42,096 nucleotides of DNA, from assembly GCA_039808645.1 (NCBI GenBank), contig JBDHTL010000012.1, positions 1 through 42,096 of the forward strand, written 5' to 3'. The position numbers were made by a program, and so were the translations under genes. Source of the DNA: JAJXWB01 sp039808645. Its GTDB lineage: Bacteria > Pseudomonadota > Alphaproteobacteria > Rhizobiales > Beijerinckiaceae. This document shows positions 16,399 to 24,943 of this stretch, in pieces. How positions within the stretch are numbered: the stretch's first letter is position 1; each line of letters starts with the position of its first letter. The notes under the pieces were generated by a model. The model had not been told where the DNA came from and did no database searches. It was given only the letters and a program-made list of their open reading frames with translations.

Positions 16399-17307
16399 AT
16401 GACAAGTCTGAGAGCCCGGTTCTTCAATTTCGCGCTGCGCCATACGGTCAAGCGCGGGCTGGCGAAATCCAGAACGCCGCAGGACGTGCGGCGCGTGTTC
16501 GATTCCGCGCGCTCCTTCCCGCCGCGCGGCGTGACCTTCACCCCGACGACGCTGGGCGGCGTGCCCGGCGAATGGGTCGAGGCGAAGGCGGCCCCCTCCG
16601 CCGACGCAACGCCGCGCGGCACGCTGCTCTACCTGCACGGCGGCGGCTACGTCGGCATGTCGCCGCGCACGCATCGCGCGATCACCGGCGCCTTCGCGCG
16701 GCGGGGGCTGCGCGTCTTTGCGGCCGACTATCGGCTGGCGCCGGAACACGTCTTTCCGGCCGCGCTCGACGACGCCACCGCAGCCTGGACGGCGCTGCGC
16801 GCGTCGGCGCAGGGGCCCTGCTATGTCGCCGGCGACTCGGCCGGCGGGGGCCTGACGCTCGCTCTGCTGCTCAATCTGCGCGACCGGGGCCTGCCGCTTC
16901 CGGACGCGGCCATCGCCTTCTCGCCCTGGACCGATCTCGCGATCACCGGCGAGACGATGAAGAGCAACGCGGAACGCGATCCGCTGCTCGTGTCCGACGG
17001 AATAGAGACGATCGCGGCGGCCTATCTCGGCGCGACCGACCCGCGCAATCCGCTGGCTTCGCCGCTATACGGCGACTATGCGGGCCTGCCCCCGATCCTG
17101 TTTTCGGTGGGCGACACGGAAATCCTGCTGGACGATTGCCTTCGCGCCGCGGAGCGCGCGAAGGCCGCCGGCGTGACGACCCGGACATGCGTCGAGCGCG
17201 ACATGCCCCACGTCTTCGTCTTCGCGAACAGATGGACGCCAGAGGCGCGCCGCGCCATGGACGAGGCTGCGGTCTTCCTGCATCAGGCGGGCGGCAAGCT
17301 TGCCTGA
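16399..17307 (+). CDS. alpha/beta hydrolase, hormone-sensitive-lipase type esterase
   Basis: A 302-residue serine esterase of family IV (HSL-like). The oxyanion hole is HGGGY (80-84), the nucleophile Ser148 in GDSAGG, the acid lies in the VGDTEILLDD stretch (239-246) and the catalytic His271 is in DMPHVF. Substrates of this family are short- to medium-chain esters or lactones. It is transcribed with the SDR just upstream and converges on the TetR gene, with a 10-bp-stem hairpin between. Confidence 0.92.
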   Translation: MTSLRARFFNFALRHTVKRGLAKSRTPQDVRRVFDSARSFPPRGVTFTPTTLGGVPGEWVEAKAAPSADATPRGTLLYLHGGGYVGMSPRTHRAITGAFARRGLRVFAADYRLAPEHVFPAALDDATAAWTALRASAQGPCYVAGDSAGGGLTLALLLNLRDRGLPLPDAAIAFSPWTDLAITGETMKSNAERDPLLVSDGIETIAAAYLGATDPRNPLASPLYGDYAGLPPILFSVGDTEILLDDCLRAAERAKAAGVTTRTCVERDMPHVFVFANRWTPEARRAMDEAAVFLHQAGGKLA

Positions 17308-17332
17308 GCGAAACGTCGGCCTGGGCAAAGGG

Positions 17333-17355
17333 CAGGCGGGCGCGACGCCCGCCTG
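17333..17355. terminator. hairpin between convergent genes
   Basis: A perfect 10-bp stem (CAGGCGGGCG against CGCCCGCCTG) with a 3-base loop lies between the stop of the esterase (17307) and the stop of the TetR gene (17363). There is no T-run on either strand, so termination would need a factor, or the hairpin only protects 3' ends. Confidence 0.45.
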
Positions 17356-17362
17356 AACCGGT

Positions 17363-17995
17363 CTACGCGGCGGGCTGCAGGGCGGGAGCGTCCGCGCGCC
17401 AAATGCGCGCGACGGCGCGCACGCAATCGCCGAGCTCGTTTCCCTTCATCGCCGAATTGAGCGCCAGCATGGCGAGGCCGTGCAGTTCCGCCCACCAGAG
17501 CCGGGCCAGCATCTCGCTCGGCACGTCCTTGCGCAGGGCGCCGGCGGATTGCGCGGTCGCCACGGGCTCGGCCATCATGTCGAGCAGCGCGCGATATTGC
17601 GCCGCACAGGCCCCGCCCTCCTGCGCCATCACGCGATATTCGCCCGGCCGCGACACGGCGAAGTCGAGATAATCGCTGGCGATCGCCACCAGCCGGTCGC
17701 CGGGCGTCCCCGCCTGGTCCTGTTCGATGCGCGCGCGCAGCGATTGCACGCCGAGCCGCGCGATCTCCTCGAGCAGCGCCCCCTTGGACGCGAAGTGCCG
17801 ATACACGGCCGCGTGCCGGACGCCGGTGATGGCGGCGATCTCGCGCAGGGTGAAATCCGGGCCGCCGCGCTGGACAGTGAGCTCCGTCGCCGCCGCGATC
17901 AGCGCGTTGCGCAGGTCGCCGTGACGATAGGCGCCGGGCGGCTTCGTCATCCGGCGGGCGGATGTCTCCGCGCTCGTGGCGCTCGCAGCTTCCAT
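17363..17995 (-). CDS. TetR/AcrR-family transcriptional regulator
   Basis: A 210-residue repressor-type protein. The N-terminal helix-turn-helix (about 25-75) reads GDLRNALIAAATELTVQRGG, then FTLREIAAITGVRHAAVYRHFASKGALLEEIA. The C-terminal ligand domain is variable and has the WG-like end of this group. Two ATGs sit two codons apart; the second (17995) is preferred because GAGGGAG lies 6 bases before it, while it abuts the first (18001). It is divergent from the molybdopterin enzyme gene at 18244. An inverted repeat in the gap could be its operator. Confidence 0.9.
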   Translation of the reverse strand: MEAASATSAETSARRMTKPPGAYRHGDLRNALIAAATELTVQRGGPDFTLREIAAITGVRHAAVYRHFASKGALLEEIARLGVQSLRARIEQDQAGTPGDRLVAIASDYLDFAVSRPGEYRVMAQEGGACAAQYRALLDMMAEPVATAQSAGALRKDVPSEMLARLWWAELHGLAMLALNSAMKGNELGDCVRAVARIWRADAPALQPAA

Positions 17996-18170
17996 ATGCA
18001 TCTCCCTCGCCCCCCTTCAGAACGGCAGGCGCGTGTGGCCTGGCGCCAGCGACCATGTTTCCGGGCAACATTTCATTGATCCGCATCAACTTCCGGCGTG
18101 CGGAAAGCCGCGGATACCGGGGGCGACAGCGAAACCGGGTGGTCGGCCAACGACTTGCGGGGGCCGGCAT

Positions 18171-18192
18171 TGTCCGACTTCCTTGCCGGACA
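18171..18192. promoter_or_regulatory. inverted repeat, candidate TetR operator
   Basis: TGTCCG (18171-18176) and CGGACA (18187-18192) form an inverted repeat with a 10-base spacer in the gap between the divergent tetR-type gene and the molybdopterin enzyme gene, 52 bp before the latter's ATG. Placement suits a TetR-family operator that controls both genes. The arms are short, so chance is possible. Confidence 0.35.
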
Positions 18193-18243
18193 TCGACAGC
18201 GCCGCCGGTTTCCGGCAGATTCCCCGTCTTCATCGAGGCTCCC

Positions 18244-20556
18244 ATGGACGTACTTCCCGCGAACCTGAAATTCGGCGCCCATCAATCAGTCGGCCGGCTC
18301 GAGGACGAGCGGCTTCTGACCGGACAGGGCCGCTTCATCGATGACCGCGCGGAGGCCGGCGCGCTGTGGATGGTCCTGCTGCGCTCGCCGCACGCCCATG
18401 CGCGGATCGCCTCGATCGACGTTTCCGACGCGAAGGCCGCCGCCGGCGTCGTCGCGGTCCATACGGGCGCCGATCTGGCGGCCGAGGGCGTCGGCGCGCT
18501 GCCCGCCCCGCCGCCGCTGTTCAAGCGACCGGACGGCGCCGACATGAGCGCGCCGCCGCGCCGCATTCTCGCGCATGAGACGACGCGCTTCGTCGGCGAG
18601 CCGGTCGCGGCGGTGATCGCCGAGACGCGCGAGGCGGCCTATGACGCGCTGGAGCTGATCGCGGTCGATTACGAGGACCTGCCGTCGGTGACCGACGTAC
18701 GCGAGGCGGCAGAGCCCGGCGCGCCGCAGGTCTGGCCGGGAACGCCGGACAATTTCGTCGCCGCCCACGCCTATGGCGACAAGGCGGCGGTGGACGGGAT
18801 ATTCGCGTCGGCCGCGCACAGGGTTTCGCTGGAGATCATGAACCAGCGGCTCATTCCCTTCGCGCTGGAGCCGCGGGGCGCGCTGGCGGAAGTGGACGCC
18901 GCGACCGGCCGCCTCATCCTGCGCACGCAATCGCAGACGCCGACGACGACGCGGGACATTCTGGCCGACGCCGTGCTGAAGCGCCCGAAGGAGAGCATCC
19001 GTGTCGTCGTCGGCGACATCGGCGGCGGTTTCGGGCAGAAGACCAATCTCTATCCGGAAGAGGCGCTCGTCGCCTATGCGGCGACAAAGCTCGGCAAGCC
19101 CGTGCGCTGGCGCGCCGACCGCATCGAGGAATTTCTGGGCGGCACACACGGGCGCGACCTGCATACCAGGGCGGAACTGGCGCTGGACAAGGACGGGCTG
19201 ATCCTTGCCTTTCGCGCGCAATCGCTCGGCAATACCGGGGCGACGCCGATGGGGGTGGGCGTGCTGATCCCGCTGGTTCTCTCGCCCTTCGTGTCGGTCG
19301 GCGTCTATCACATTCCCGCGGTGCGCTTCGAGATCAGCGCGGTCATGACCAACACGGCGCCGATCGGCGCCTATCGCGGCGCGGGGCGGCCGGAGGCGAT
19401 CTACATCATCGAGCGTCTGATGGACGCCGCCGCGCGCCAACTCGGCATGGATCCGCGCGAGATCCGCAAGCTCAATGCGATCAAGCCGGACAAATTTCCG
19501 TACAGGACGCCGGTCGGCCAGGTCTACGACAGCGGCGCCTTCGCCGCCCTGCTCGACAAGGCCTCTGCCGCCGCCGACTGGGACGGCTTCCTCGCGCGAA
19601 AAGCGGCGGCCGAGGCGAAGGGCCTGCTCTATGGGCGCGGCCTTGCGAGCTACATCGAATGGACCGGCGGCAATACGCTGCAGGAGACGGTGAGCGTGCA
19701 TGCGACCGCAGACGGCGAGATCATCGTGCATTCAGCGACGCAGGCGATGGGGCAGGGGCTGGAGACCAGCTATGCGCAGATGATCGCCGCCGCGCTGGAG
19801 GTTCCGATCGCCAATGTGCGCATCGTGCAGGGCGACACCGATCTCGCGCAGGGCATGGGCTCGGTCGGCTCGCGCTCGCTGTTCGTCGGCGGCTCGGCCG
19901 TGGCGGTCGGCGCGGCCAACCTGCTGGAAAAAGCGCGCGAAAAAGCCGCCGAACATCTCGAAGCGGCGACGGCCGATCTCGAATATGCGTGCGGCCGGTT
20001 CACGGTCGCCGGCACGGACCGCTCGATCGCGCTCGCCGACCTCGCGCGCGGCGAATTCGAGGAGAGGCTGTCGGTGCGCGCGACGGCGAAGGTCGACGGG
20101 CCGAGCTGGCCGAACGGCGCGCATATCGCGGAAGTGTCGATCGATCCGGAGACGGGCACGCTGAAGATCGAACGCTATTGCACGCTTGACGACGTCGGCG
20201 TCGCCATCAACCCGATGCTGGTGCGCGGTCAGATCCACGGCGGCATCGCGCAGGGCGTCGGTCAGGCGCTGTACGAAGGCGCCGTCTACGACGGCGGCCA
20301 GCTGCTGACGTCGAGCCTGATGGACTACAAGGTCGCGCGCGCCGACGACCTGCCGTCGTTCGACGTCGCGCTGTTCGACGGCGCGCCATGCAGGACGAAC
20401 CCGCTGGGCGCCAAGGGCTGCGGCGAATCCGGCACGGTCGCCGGCACGCCGACGCTGGTGAATGCGGTCATCGACGCGCTTTCGTCACGCGGCGTGAAGG
20501 ACATGGACATGCCGATCACGCCGGAGAAATTGTGGCGGGCGTGCAACGGAAGTTGA
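18244..20556 (+). CDS. xanthine dehydrogenase-family molybdopterin-binding subunit
   Basis: Large catalytic subunit (770 aa) of a molybdenum hydroxylase. Marks: GRLEDERLLTGQGRFIDD at the start, GGGFGQK (260-266), AYRGAGRPEA (376-385) and the C-terminal catalytic Glu728 in GAKGCGESG. The AYRGAGR loop differs from the AYRCSFR of true (form I) CO dehydrogenase, so CO oxidation is unlikely; a form II or other aldehyde/aromatic hydroxylase fits. These enzymes need a 2Fe-2S small subunit and usually a FAD subunit; neither is in this window, although in most operons they lie next door. Start at 18244 has GAGG upstream. Divergent TetR gene is the likely regulator. Confidence 0.92.
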   Translation: MDVLPANLKFGAHQSVGRLEDERLLTGQGRFIDDRAEAGALWMVLLRSPHAHARIASIDVSDAKAAAGVVAVHTGADLAAEGVGALPAPPPLFKRPDGADMSAPPRRILAHETTRFVGEPVAAVIAETREAAYDALELIAVDYEDLPSVTDVREAAEPGAPQVWPGTPDNFVAAHAYGDKAAVDGIFASAAHRVSLEIMNQRLIPFALEPRGALAEVDAATGRLILRTQSQTPTTTRDILADAVLKRPKESIRVVVGDIGGGFGQKTNLYPEEALVAYAATKLGKPVRWRADRIEEFLGGTHGRDLHTRAELALDKDGLILAFRAQSLGNTGATPMGVGVLIPLVLSPFVSVGVYHIPAVRFEISAVMTNTAPIGAYRGAGRPEAIYIIERLMDAAARQLGMDPREIRKLNAIKPDKFPYRTPVGQVYDSGAFAALLDKASAAADWDGFLARKAAAEAKGLLYGRGLASYIEWTGGNTLQETVSVHATADGEIIVHSATQAMGQGLETSYAQMIAAALEVPIANVRIVQGDTDLAQGMGSVGSRSLFVGGSAVAVGAANLLEKAREKAAEHLEAATADLEYACGRFTVAGTDRSIALADLARGEFEERLSVRATAKVDGPSWPNGAHIAEVSIDPETGTLKIERYCTLDDVGVAINPMLVRGQIHGGIAQGVGQALYEGAVYDGGQLLTSSLMDYKVARADDLPSFDVALFDGAPCRTNPLGAKGCGESGTVAGTPTLVNAVIDALSSRGVKDMDMPITPEKLWRACNGS

Positions 20557-20565
20557 CACGCTCCG

Positions 20566-20692
20566 TGTCATCCCGGACGGCCGAAGGCCGATCCGGGATC
20601 CAGCATGCACGTTGGGGCTCCTGGATCCCGGCTCTCCGCTGCGCTGTCTGACGAAGTCGCCAATTGGCGACTTCTGCCGGGCCGGGATGACA
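20566..20692. repeat. palindromic intergenic element with terminal inverted repeats
   Basis: A 127-bp element bounded by TGTCATCCCGG (20566-20576) and CCGGGATGACA (20682-20692). It holds an inner inverted pair, CCGGGATCCAG (20593-20603) and CTGGATCCCGG (20621-20631), and a perfect 22-bp palindrome at 20653-20674 (centre CAATTG). It lies between the convergent molybdopterin and SDR genes. The nested palindromes resemble alphaproteobacterial intergenic mosaic/MITE-like repeats. No coding potential. Confidence 0.75.
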
Positions 20693-20704
20693 ACGCGCCA
20701 GTCT

Positions 20705-21487
20705 TCAGCGACCGCTCGCGTCCCTGCGAGACCCGAGCACCAGCGTGTTCAAATGCCCGCCGCCGGAAATATCGATCTCGGCGCCGGTGATGTAACCGGC
20801 CTCCACGCCGCACAGGAAAGCGACCAGCGCGGCGATCTCTTCCGGCGCGCCGAAGCGGCGCGCGGGCGTGGCGGCCATCGCCGCCTCGCGGATTTCCGGG
20901 GGCATGGCTTTCACGTTCTCCGTTTCCACCATGCCGGGCAGCACGGCGTTGCACGTGACGCCCTTGCGCGCATATTCGAGCGCGACCGTATGCGTGAGGC
21001 CGAGCAGGCCCGCTTTCGTCGCGGAATAGCCGACCTGGCGCGCAAGGCCGCCGCGCGCGGCGACGGACGAAATATTGACGATGCGGCCGAAGCCGCGCTC
21101 CGCCATCGCGCCGACGGTCGCACGCACGAGATTGAAGGCGCCGGTGAGATTGACGCCGATCTCGTTCTCCCAGGCTTCGTCGGTCATCTTCTCGACGCTC
21201 GCGATATTGTCGACGATGCCGGCATTGTTGACGAGCAGGTCGATTGCGCCGAGTTCCGCAGCGATGCGCGCGACGGCCGCGCGCGTTTCGGTCGCGTTGG
21301 AAATGTCGGCGCGGATTGCGACGGCGCGGCGCCCGAGCCCGCGCACGAGTCCAGCCGTCTCGTCGATCGCGGGATTGATGTCGATCAGCCCGACATCGGC
21401 GCCGTCGCGCGCGAGGCGAAGCGCGATGGCGCGGCCTATGCCGCGCGCGGCGCCGGAGACGAGGGCGATCTTTGCGGTAAGGGGCAT
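20705..21487 (-). CDS. short-chain dehydrogenase/reductase
   Basis: Classical SDR, 260 residues: SGAARGIG (11-18), NNAG (87-90), Ser in VNISSVAARGG (140-141), Tyr154/Lys158 in YSATK. LIDINP at the end of strand 2 has the Asp expected for NAD(H). It looks like a 3-hydroxyacyl or 3-oxoacyl reductase-type SDR. Last gene of the acyl-CoA dehydrogenase operon; its ATG follows the previous SDR stop by one base. Confidence 0.9.
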   Translation of the reverse strand: MPLTAKIALVSGAARGIGRAIALRLARDGADVGLIDINPAIDETAGLVRGLGRRAVAIRADISNATETRAAVARIAAELGAIDLLVNNAGIVDNIASVEKMTDEAWENEIGVNLTGAFNLVRATVGAMAERGFGRIVNISSVAARGGLARQVGYSATKAGLLGLTHTVALEYARKGVTCNAVLPGMVETENVKAMPPEIREAAMAATPARRFGAPEEIAALVAFLCGVEAGYITGAEIDISGGGHLNTLVLGSRRDASGR

Positions 21488-21488
21488 G

Positions 21489-22259
21489 TCAATGACTCGC
21501 GATGCTCGCGCCGCCGTCGATCACCAGGCTCGCGCCGGTGACGAAGGCGCCTGCGGACGAACTGAGATAGAGCACGGCGTAGCCGATCTCTTCGGGCTTG
21601 CCGATGCGGCGCAGCGGCGTGCCACCGAGGATCTTCTTCATCTCGTCGCCCTCGAAGGCCTTGGCGAGCTTGGTGTCGATCAGCCCCGGCAAGATCGTGT
21701 TCACGCGAATGCCAAACTCGCCATATTCGAGCGCGAAGGACCGGCTCATGCCGATCATCGCCGTCTTGAAGGTGGAATAGAGCGCCAGCATCTTGTCGGG
21801 ATGCAGGGCGGCGACGGACGAAATATTGACGATCGAGCCGCCGCCGCGCGGCTTCATCAGCTTTGTCGCCTCGACCGACAAATACCAGTTGCCGCGCATG
21901 TTCACTTCCATCGCCTTCATGAACAGCGTTTCGTCGGTGTCGTCGATCGAGCGCCAGGGCGAGAGCACGGCATTGTTGACGAGAATGTCGAGGCCGCCGC
22001 GCCTCTCCTTCAGATGCGCGGCCATCGCGGAAATGTCGTCCATCTTGCCGATGTGGCAGGCGCGGCCTTCCACGCTGAGGCCTTCTTTCGTCAGCTCGCC
22101 GGCGATGCGCGCGCAATCCTCCGGCTTGCGGCTGGAGATGACGACATGCGCGCCGGCTTCCGCCAGAACGCGCGCGACGCCGAGGCCGATGCCCATTGTC
22201 GAGCCGGTGACGAGCGCGACCTTGCCGGAAAGATCGAATGGTTTGGCGCGGGCGTTCAT
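21489..22259 (-). CDS. short-chain dehydrogenase/reductase
   Basis: Classical SDR, 256 residues: TGSTMGIG (18-25), Ser in VNISSVAAL, Tyr161/Lys165 in YSTFK, and the C-terminal GASLVIDGG. ISSRKP after strand 2 has Ser/Arg, suggesting NADP(H). The NNAG motif reads NNAV here, a mild departure. ATG at 22259 overlaps the stop of the cysteine-rich gene (ATGA), so the pair is translationally coupled. Together with the next SDR it may carry out two redox steps on the product of the acyl-CoA dehydrogenase; this is inference. Confidence 0.9.
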   Translation of the reverse strand: MNARAKPFDLSGKVALVTGSTMGIGLGVARVLAEAGAHVVISSRKPEDCARIAGELTKEGLSVEGRACHIGKMDDISAMAAHLKERRGGLDILVNNAVLSPWRSIDDTDETLFMKAMEVNMRGNWYLSVEATKLMKPRGGGSIVNISSVAALHPDKMLALYSTFKTAMIGMSRSFALEYGEFGIRVNTILPGLIDTKLAKAFEGDEMKKILGGTPLRRIGKPEEIGYAVLYLSSSAGAFVTGASLVIDGGASIASH

Positions 22260-23578
22260 GCGCGTGTCTCCTGTGGCGGAACGAGGCCGATCTGTTCGAA
22301 AAGGGCCGGGTCGATATCCTCGCGTCGCGCGTCCTTCTTGTAGACGTAGCAGCGGCAGGGCGCGCCGGGCGCCATCTGCGCATGGCCGTCGATCACGAAG
22401 AACAGCGGCGTCAGCGGCGACATCGCGCTTTCGAGCTGCGCGCGATTGGAAGCCGCGCAATGCGTGCAATAGGTCGGCGCGTCCGCGCGATTGAAGTTGA
22501 TGCGATGCGGCCCCGCCATTTTGGCGGCGAGCGGCTCGCCATAATGGAACATGTCGCGCCAGACCGCGCCGCGAAACAGTCGGCCGCCGGAGCCACAGGG
22601 ATCGAGGCGGAAGACGAAGCGGTCGTCTTCCTCCGATATGGTGAAATCCGCGCAATGATAGTTCCATGTGCGCGCGATCTCGCGCACGAGTTCGTCGTCG
22701 CTCATCGACGCATAGCGCGGAAAGCCGGCGACGAAGGCCGGCGCATAGGTCTGTTCGAGAACCTCCGCGAGATAGTCGGCGCCGCCCTGTTCGAGCGCGA
22801 TCGCGTAGAAATATTCGAGCAGCACGATGCCGAAATCGTGCCAGGGCTTCCAGTCCTTGCGCTGGCCTTCGACAAGACCTGCGATGTCGACGTCGCCCGC
22901 CTCGAGCCTTTCGATCGCGCGATCGACCCGCGTGCGCACGAGCGTCGCGCGCTCCTCGTCCGAGAACAGGCGTTCGCCGCGCGTCGCGCGCTTGGCGAAT
23001 GTCGCGCGGCAGGCGCCGTTCGCGCCCTTGTCGGTCGTCCAGACGTCCGCGCCGAGCGCTGCGTTGAGCGCCCCCTGGCAGGCCTTGCAGATCTGGCAGA
23101 AGGAGCTGACGCCGTCGCTCCAGCCGCCGTACCAGTCCGGGTGTTTCTGCGGCAGGCCGGCCTTTTCGAGCTTGCCGCCGGAGCCGCAGAGCGGCATGTC
23201 GAGCGTCACGCTGTCGTCGTTTTCGCGCAACGGGGCGAGGCGCGCCCCATGCTGCTCGCGAAAGACGGCGATCAGATCGACGACGGCGTCGCGCTCGCCG
23301 CCCTGCTCGTATTGCCGCGTCCATGTGCGCATGAGTTCCGCGCCGATGCGCGCCAGCGCGCTGCGCGCGAAATCTTCGCCGAAATCGCGCCGCAGCTTCG
23401 CCGCCTTGCGCGCCAGCGTGTGGCCGGACAGGGCGTCGAGGCCGGCGGGGCCGTTCCTCATGTCGGTCAGCAGTTCGCGCACCCGCGCGACATTGCCGGC
23501 GCGCAGGGCTTCGAGCGCGTGTGTTTCGAAGGGTTTTGCGATCTCGGCGAGTTCGGCGTCCGTGTAGAGGCGGGACAT
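22256..23578 (-). CDS. internally duplicated cysteine-rich protein, unrecognised family
   Basis: Soluble 440-residue protein whose family I do not recognise. It is built from two about 200-residue repeats: the first starts YTDAELAEIAKPFETHALEA, the second (about 205) FSDEERATLVRTRVDRAIER. Each has a helical half ending in RTW, then an L-x-x-P/M-CGSGG block (Cys131; Cys328), then a CxxC (161/164, with Cys167; 371/374) and a further Cys (190; 408/410). The pattern suggests metal binding, zinc or iron-sulfur. It lies inside the acyl-CoA dehydrogenase operon and overlaps the SDR downstream. Start 23578 has GGAG at good distance; an ATG four codons earlier does not. An electron-transfer or structural role is guesswork. 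Confidence 0.82.
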   Translation of the reverse strand: MSRLYTDAELAEIAKPFETHALEALRAGNVARVRELLTDMRNGPAGLDALSGHTLARKAAKLRRDFGEDFARSALARIGAELMRTWTRQYEQGGERDAVVDLIAVFREQHGARLAPLRENDDSVTLDMPLCGSGGKLEKAGLPQKHPDWYGGWSDGVSSFCQICKACQGALNAALGADVWTTDKGANGACRATFAKRATRGERLFSDEERATLVRTRVDRAIERLEAGDVDIAGLVEGQRKDWKPWHDFGIVLLEYFYAIALEQGGADYLAEVLEQTYAPAFVAGFPRYASMSDDELVREIARTWNYHCADFTISEEDDRFVFRLDPCGSGGRLFRGAVWRDMFHYGEPLAAKMAGPHRINFNRADAPTYCTHCAASNRAQLESAMSPLTPLFFVIDGHAQMAPGAPCRCYVYKKDARREDIDPALFEQIGLVPPQETRA

Positions 23579-23607
23579 GACGGTCTCCATGCGAGCATGA
23601 AACCACG

Positions 23608-23630
23608 CCCTCTCCCGCGCGGGGAGAGGG
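23608..23630. repeat. short GC-rich hairpin related to the 12971-13093 pair
   Basis: CCCTCTCCC-gcgc-GGGGAGAGGG palindrome between the acyl-CoA dehydrogenase stop and the cysteine-rich gene start, on the same operon. The CCCTCTCCCGCG arm also occurs in the repeat at 13056. It may stabilise the upstream mRNA segment or reduce read-through. Confidence 0.55.
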
Positions 23631-23652
23631 GATCAGGCGCGAAGCGTCACGT

Positions 23653-24855
23653 TCAGGCGTATTTCTTCAGGAGCGTGCGCCCGAGCTGGGACATGTGCAC
23701 CTGGTCCGGCCCGTCGCCGATGCGGATGAAGCGCGCGTAGGTGTAGGATTCCGCCAGGAACGTGTCCTGCGAGACGCCCATGCCGCCGTGGATCTGGATG
23801 GCGCGGTCGATCACGCGCGCGGCCATCGACGGCACGACGATCTTGGCGGCGGCGATGAGATCGCGCGCGGCCTTGTTGCCCTCGCGGTCCATCTTGTCGG
23901 CGGCCTTGAGCGTCAACAGACGCGCCTGCTCGATCTCGCACCAGGAGTTCGCGATGTCCTCGCGCACGGAGCCCTGCTCGCCGAGCGGCTTGCCGAAGGC
24001 GATGCGCTTGTTGGCGCGCTGGCACATGAGTTCGAGCGCGCGTTGCGCGCAACCGATCAGGCGCATGCAATGATGGATGCGGCCGGGGCCGAGGCGTCCC
24101 TGCGCGATCTCGAAGCCGCGGCCCTCGCCGAGCAGCATGTTGGAGACGGGCACGCGCACATTGTCGTAGACGATCTCGGGATGGCCGACCGGCGCGTGGT
24201 CGTAGCCATAGACCTTGATGTCGCGGATGATCTTCACGCCCGGCGTATCCTTGGGCACGAGGATCATCGACTGCTGCTTGTGCTTGTCGGGATTGTCGGG
24301 ATCGGTCTTGCCCATGACGATGAGGATCTTGCAGTCCTCGTTCATCGCGCCCGAGGTGAACCACTTGCGGCCGTTGATGACGTAATGGTCGCCGTCGCGC
24401 AGGATCGTGCACTGGATGTTGGTGGCGTCGGAAGAAGCGACCTCCGGCTCGGTCATCGAGAAGCCCGAGCGTATCTCGCCGTTGAGCAGGGGCTCCAGCC
24501 ATTGCTTCTTCTGTTCGGGCGAGCCGTAGAGGGTCAGCACTTCCATATTGCCCGTGTCGGGCGCCGAGCAGTTGAAGACTTCGCTCGACCAGTCGACGCG
24601 GCCCATGAGTTCGGCGAGCGGCGCATATTCGAGGTTGGTGAGGCCTGCGCCGTGGTCGCCGGGCAGGAACAGGTTCCACAGGCCTTCGGCGCGCGCCTTC
24701 TTCTTCAGGTCCTGCACGATCTGCGGCGTGCGGTAGCGGGCCCCGCCCTGCGCCTGCTCGCCGTAGAGATGTTCGTTGGGCGCGACATGGGCGGCCATGA
24801 AGGCGGCGACGCGCGTCTGCAATTCCCTGGCGCGAGGGCTGAGTTCGAAATCCAT
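23653..24855 (-). CDS. acyl-CoA dehydrogenase (ACAD10/11-like)
   Basis: FAD enzyme (400 aa) that introduces the alpha-beta double bond in an acyl-CoA. Motifs: FSMTEPEVASSDATNIQ (FAD/substrate), WFTSGAMNEDCKILIVMGKT, RIAFGKPLGEQG and IHGGMGVSQDTFLAE. Near the C-terminus RIGDGPDQVH replaces the medium-chain YEGT region, with Asp at the place of the catalytic Glu; this DGPD(E/Q)VH form is typical of the ACAD10/11-like branch. First gene of the operon. A near-perfect GntR-type palindrome lies 37-53 bp before its ATG. Confidence 0.93.
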   Translation of the reverse strand: MDFELSPRARELQTRVAAFMAAHVAPNEHLYGEQAQGGARYRTPQIVQDLKKKARAEGLWNLFLPGDHGAGLTNLEYAPLAELMGRVDWSSEVFNCSAPDTGNMEVLTLYGSPEQKKQWLEPLLNGEIRSGFSMTEPEVASSDATNIQCTILRDGDHYVINGRKWFTSGAMNEDCKILIVMGKTDPDNPDKHKQQSMILVPKDTPGVKIIRDIKVYGYDHAPVGHPEIVYDNVRVPVSNMLLGEGRGFEIAQGRLGPGRIHHCMRLIGCAQRALELMCQRANKRIAFGKPLGEQGSVREDIANSWCEIEQARLLTLKAADKMDREGNKAARDLIAAAKIVVPSMAARVIDRAIQIHGGMGVSQDTFLAESYTYARFIRIGDGPDQVHMSQLGRTLLKKYA

Positions 24856-24891
24856 GGCGCAATCCTCCGCGGCCGCCGACGGGCCGACGAT

Positions 24892-24908
24892 AAATTGTCC
24901 GACAATTT
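24892..24908. promoter_or_regulatory. palindromic GntR/FCD operator
   Basis: AAATTGTC-C-GACAATTT is a perfect inverted repeat around one central base, in the 88-bp gap between the GntR gene and the acyl-CoA dehydrogenase gene. The core TTGTC-n-GACAA matches the binding-site form known for FadR-subfamily GntR regulators. AT-rich arms stand out in this GC-rich DNA. It likely controls the operon beginning at 24855. Confidence 0.75.
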
Positions 24909-24943
24909 CAGATTACAATCAAGAGCGTGATTCTGAGGCGGCC

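Noticed and set aside
18244..20556. Carbon monoxide dehydrogenase large subunit (coxL)
   Set aside because: The active-site loop reads AYRGAGR rather than AYRCSFR, and no coxM or coxS neighbours exist; only the broader molybdenum hydroxylase family is supported.
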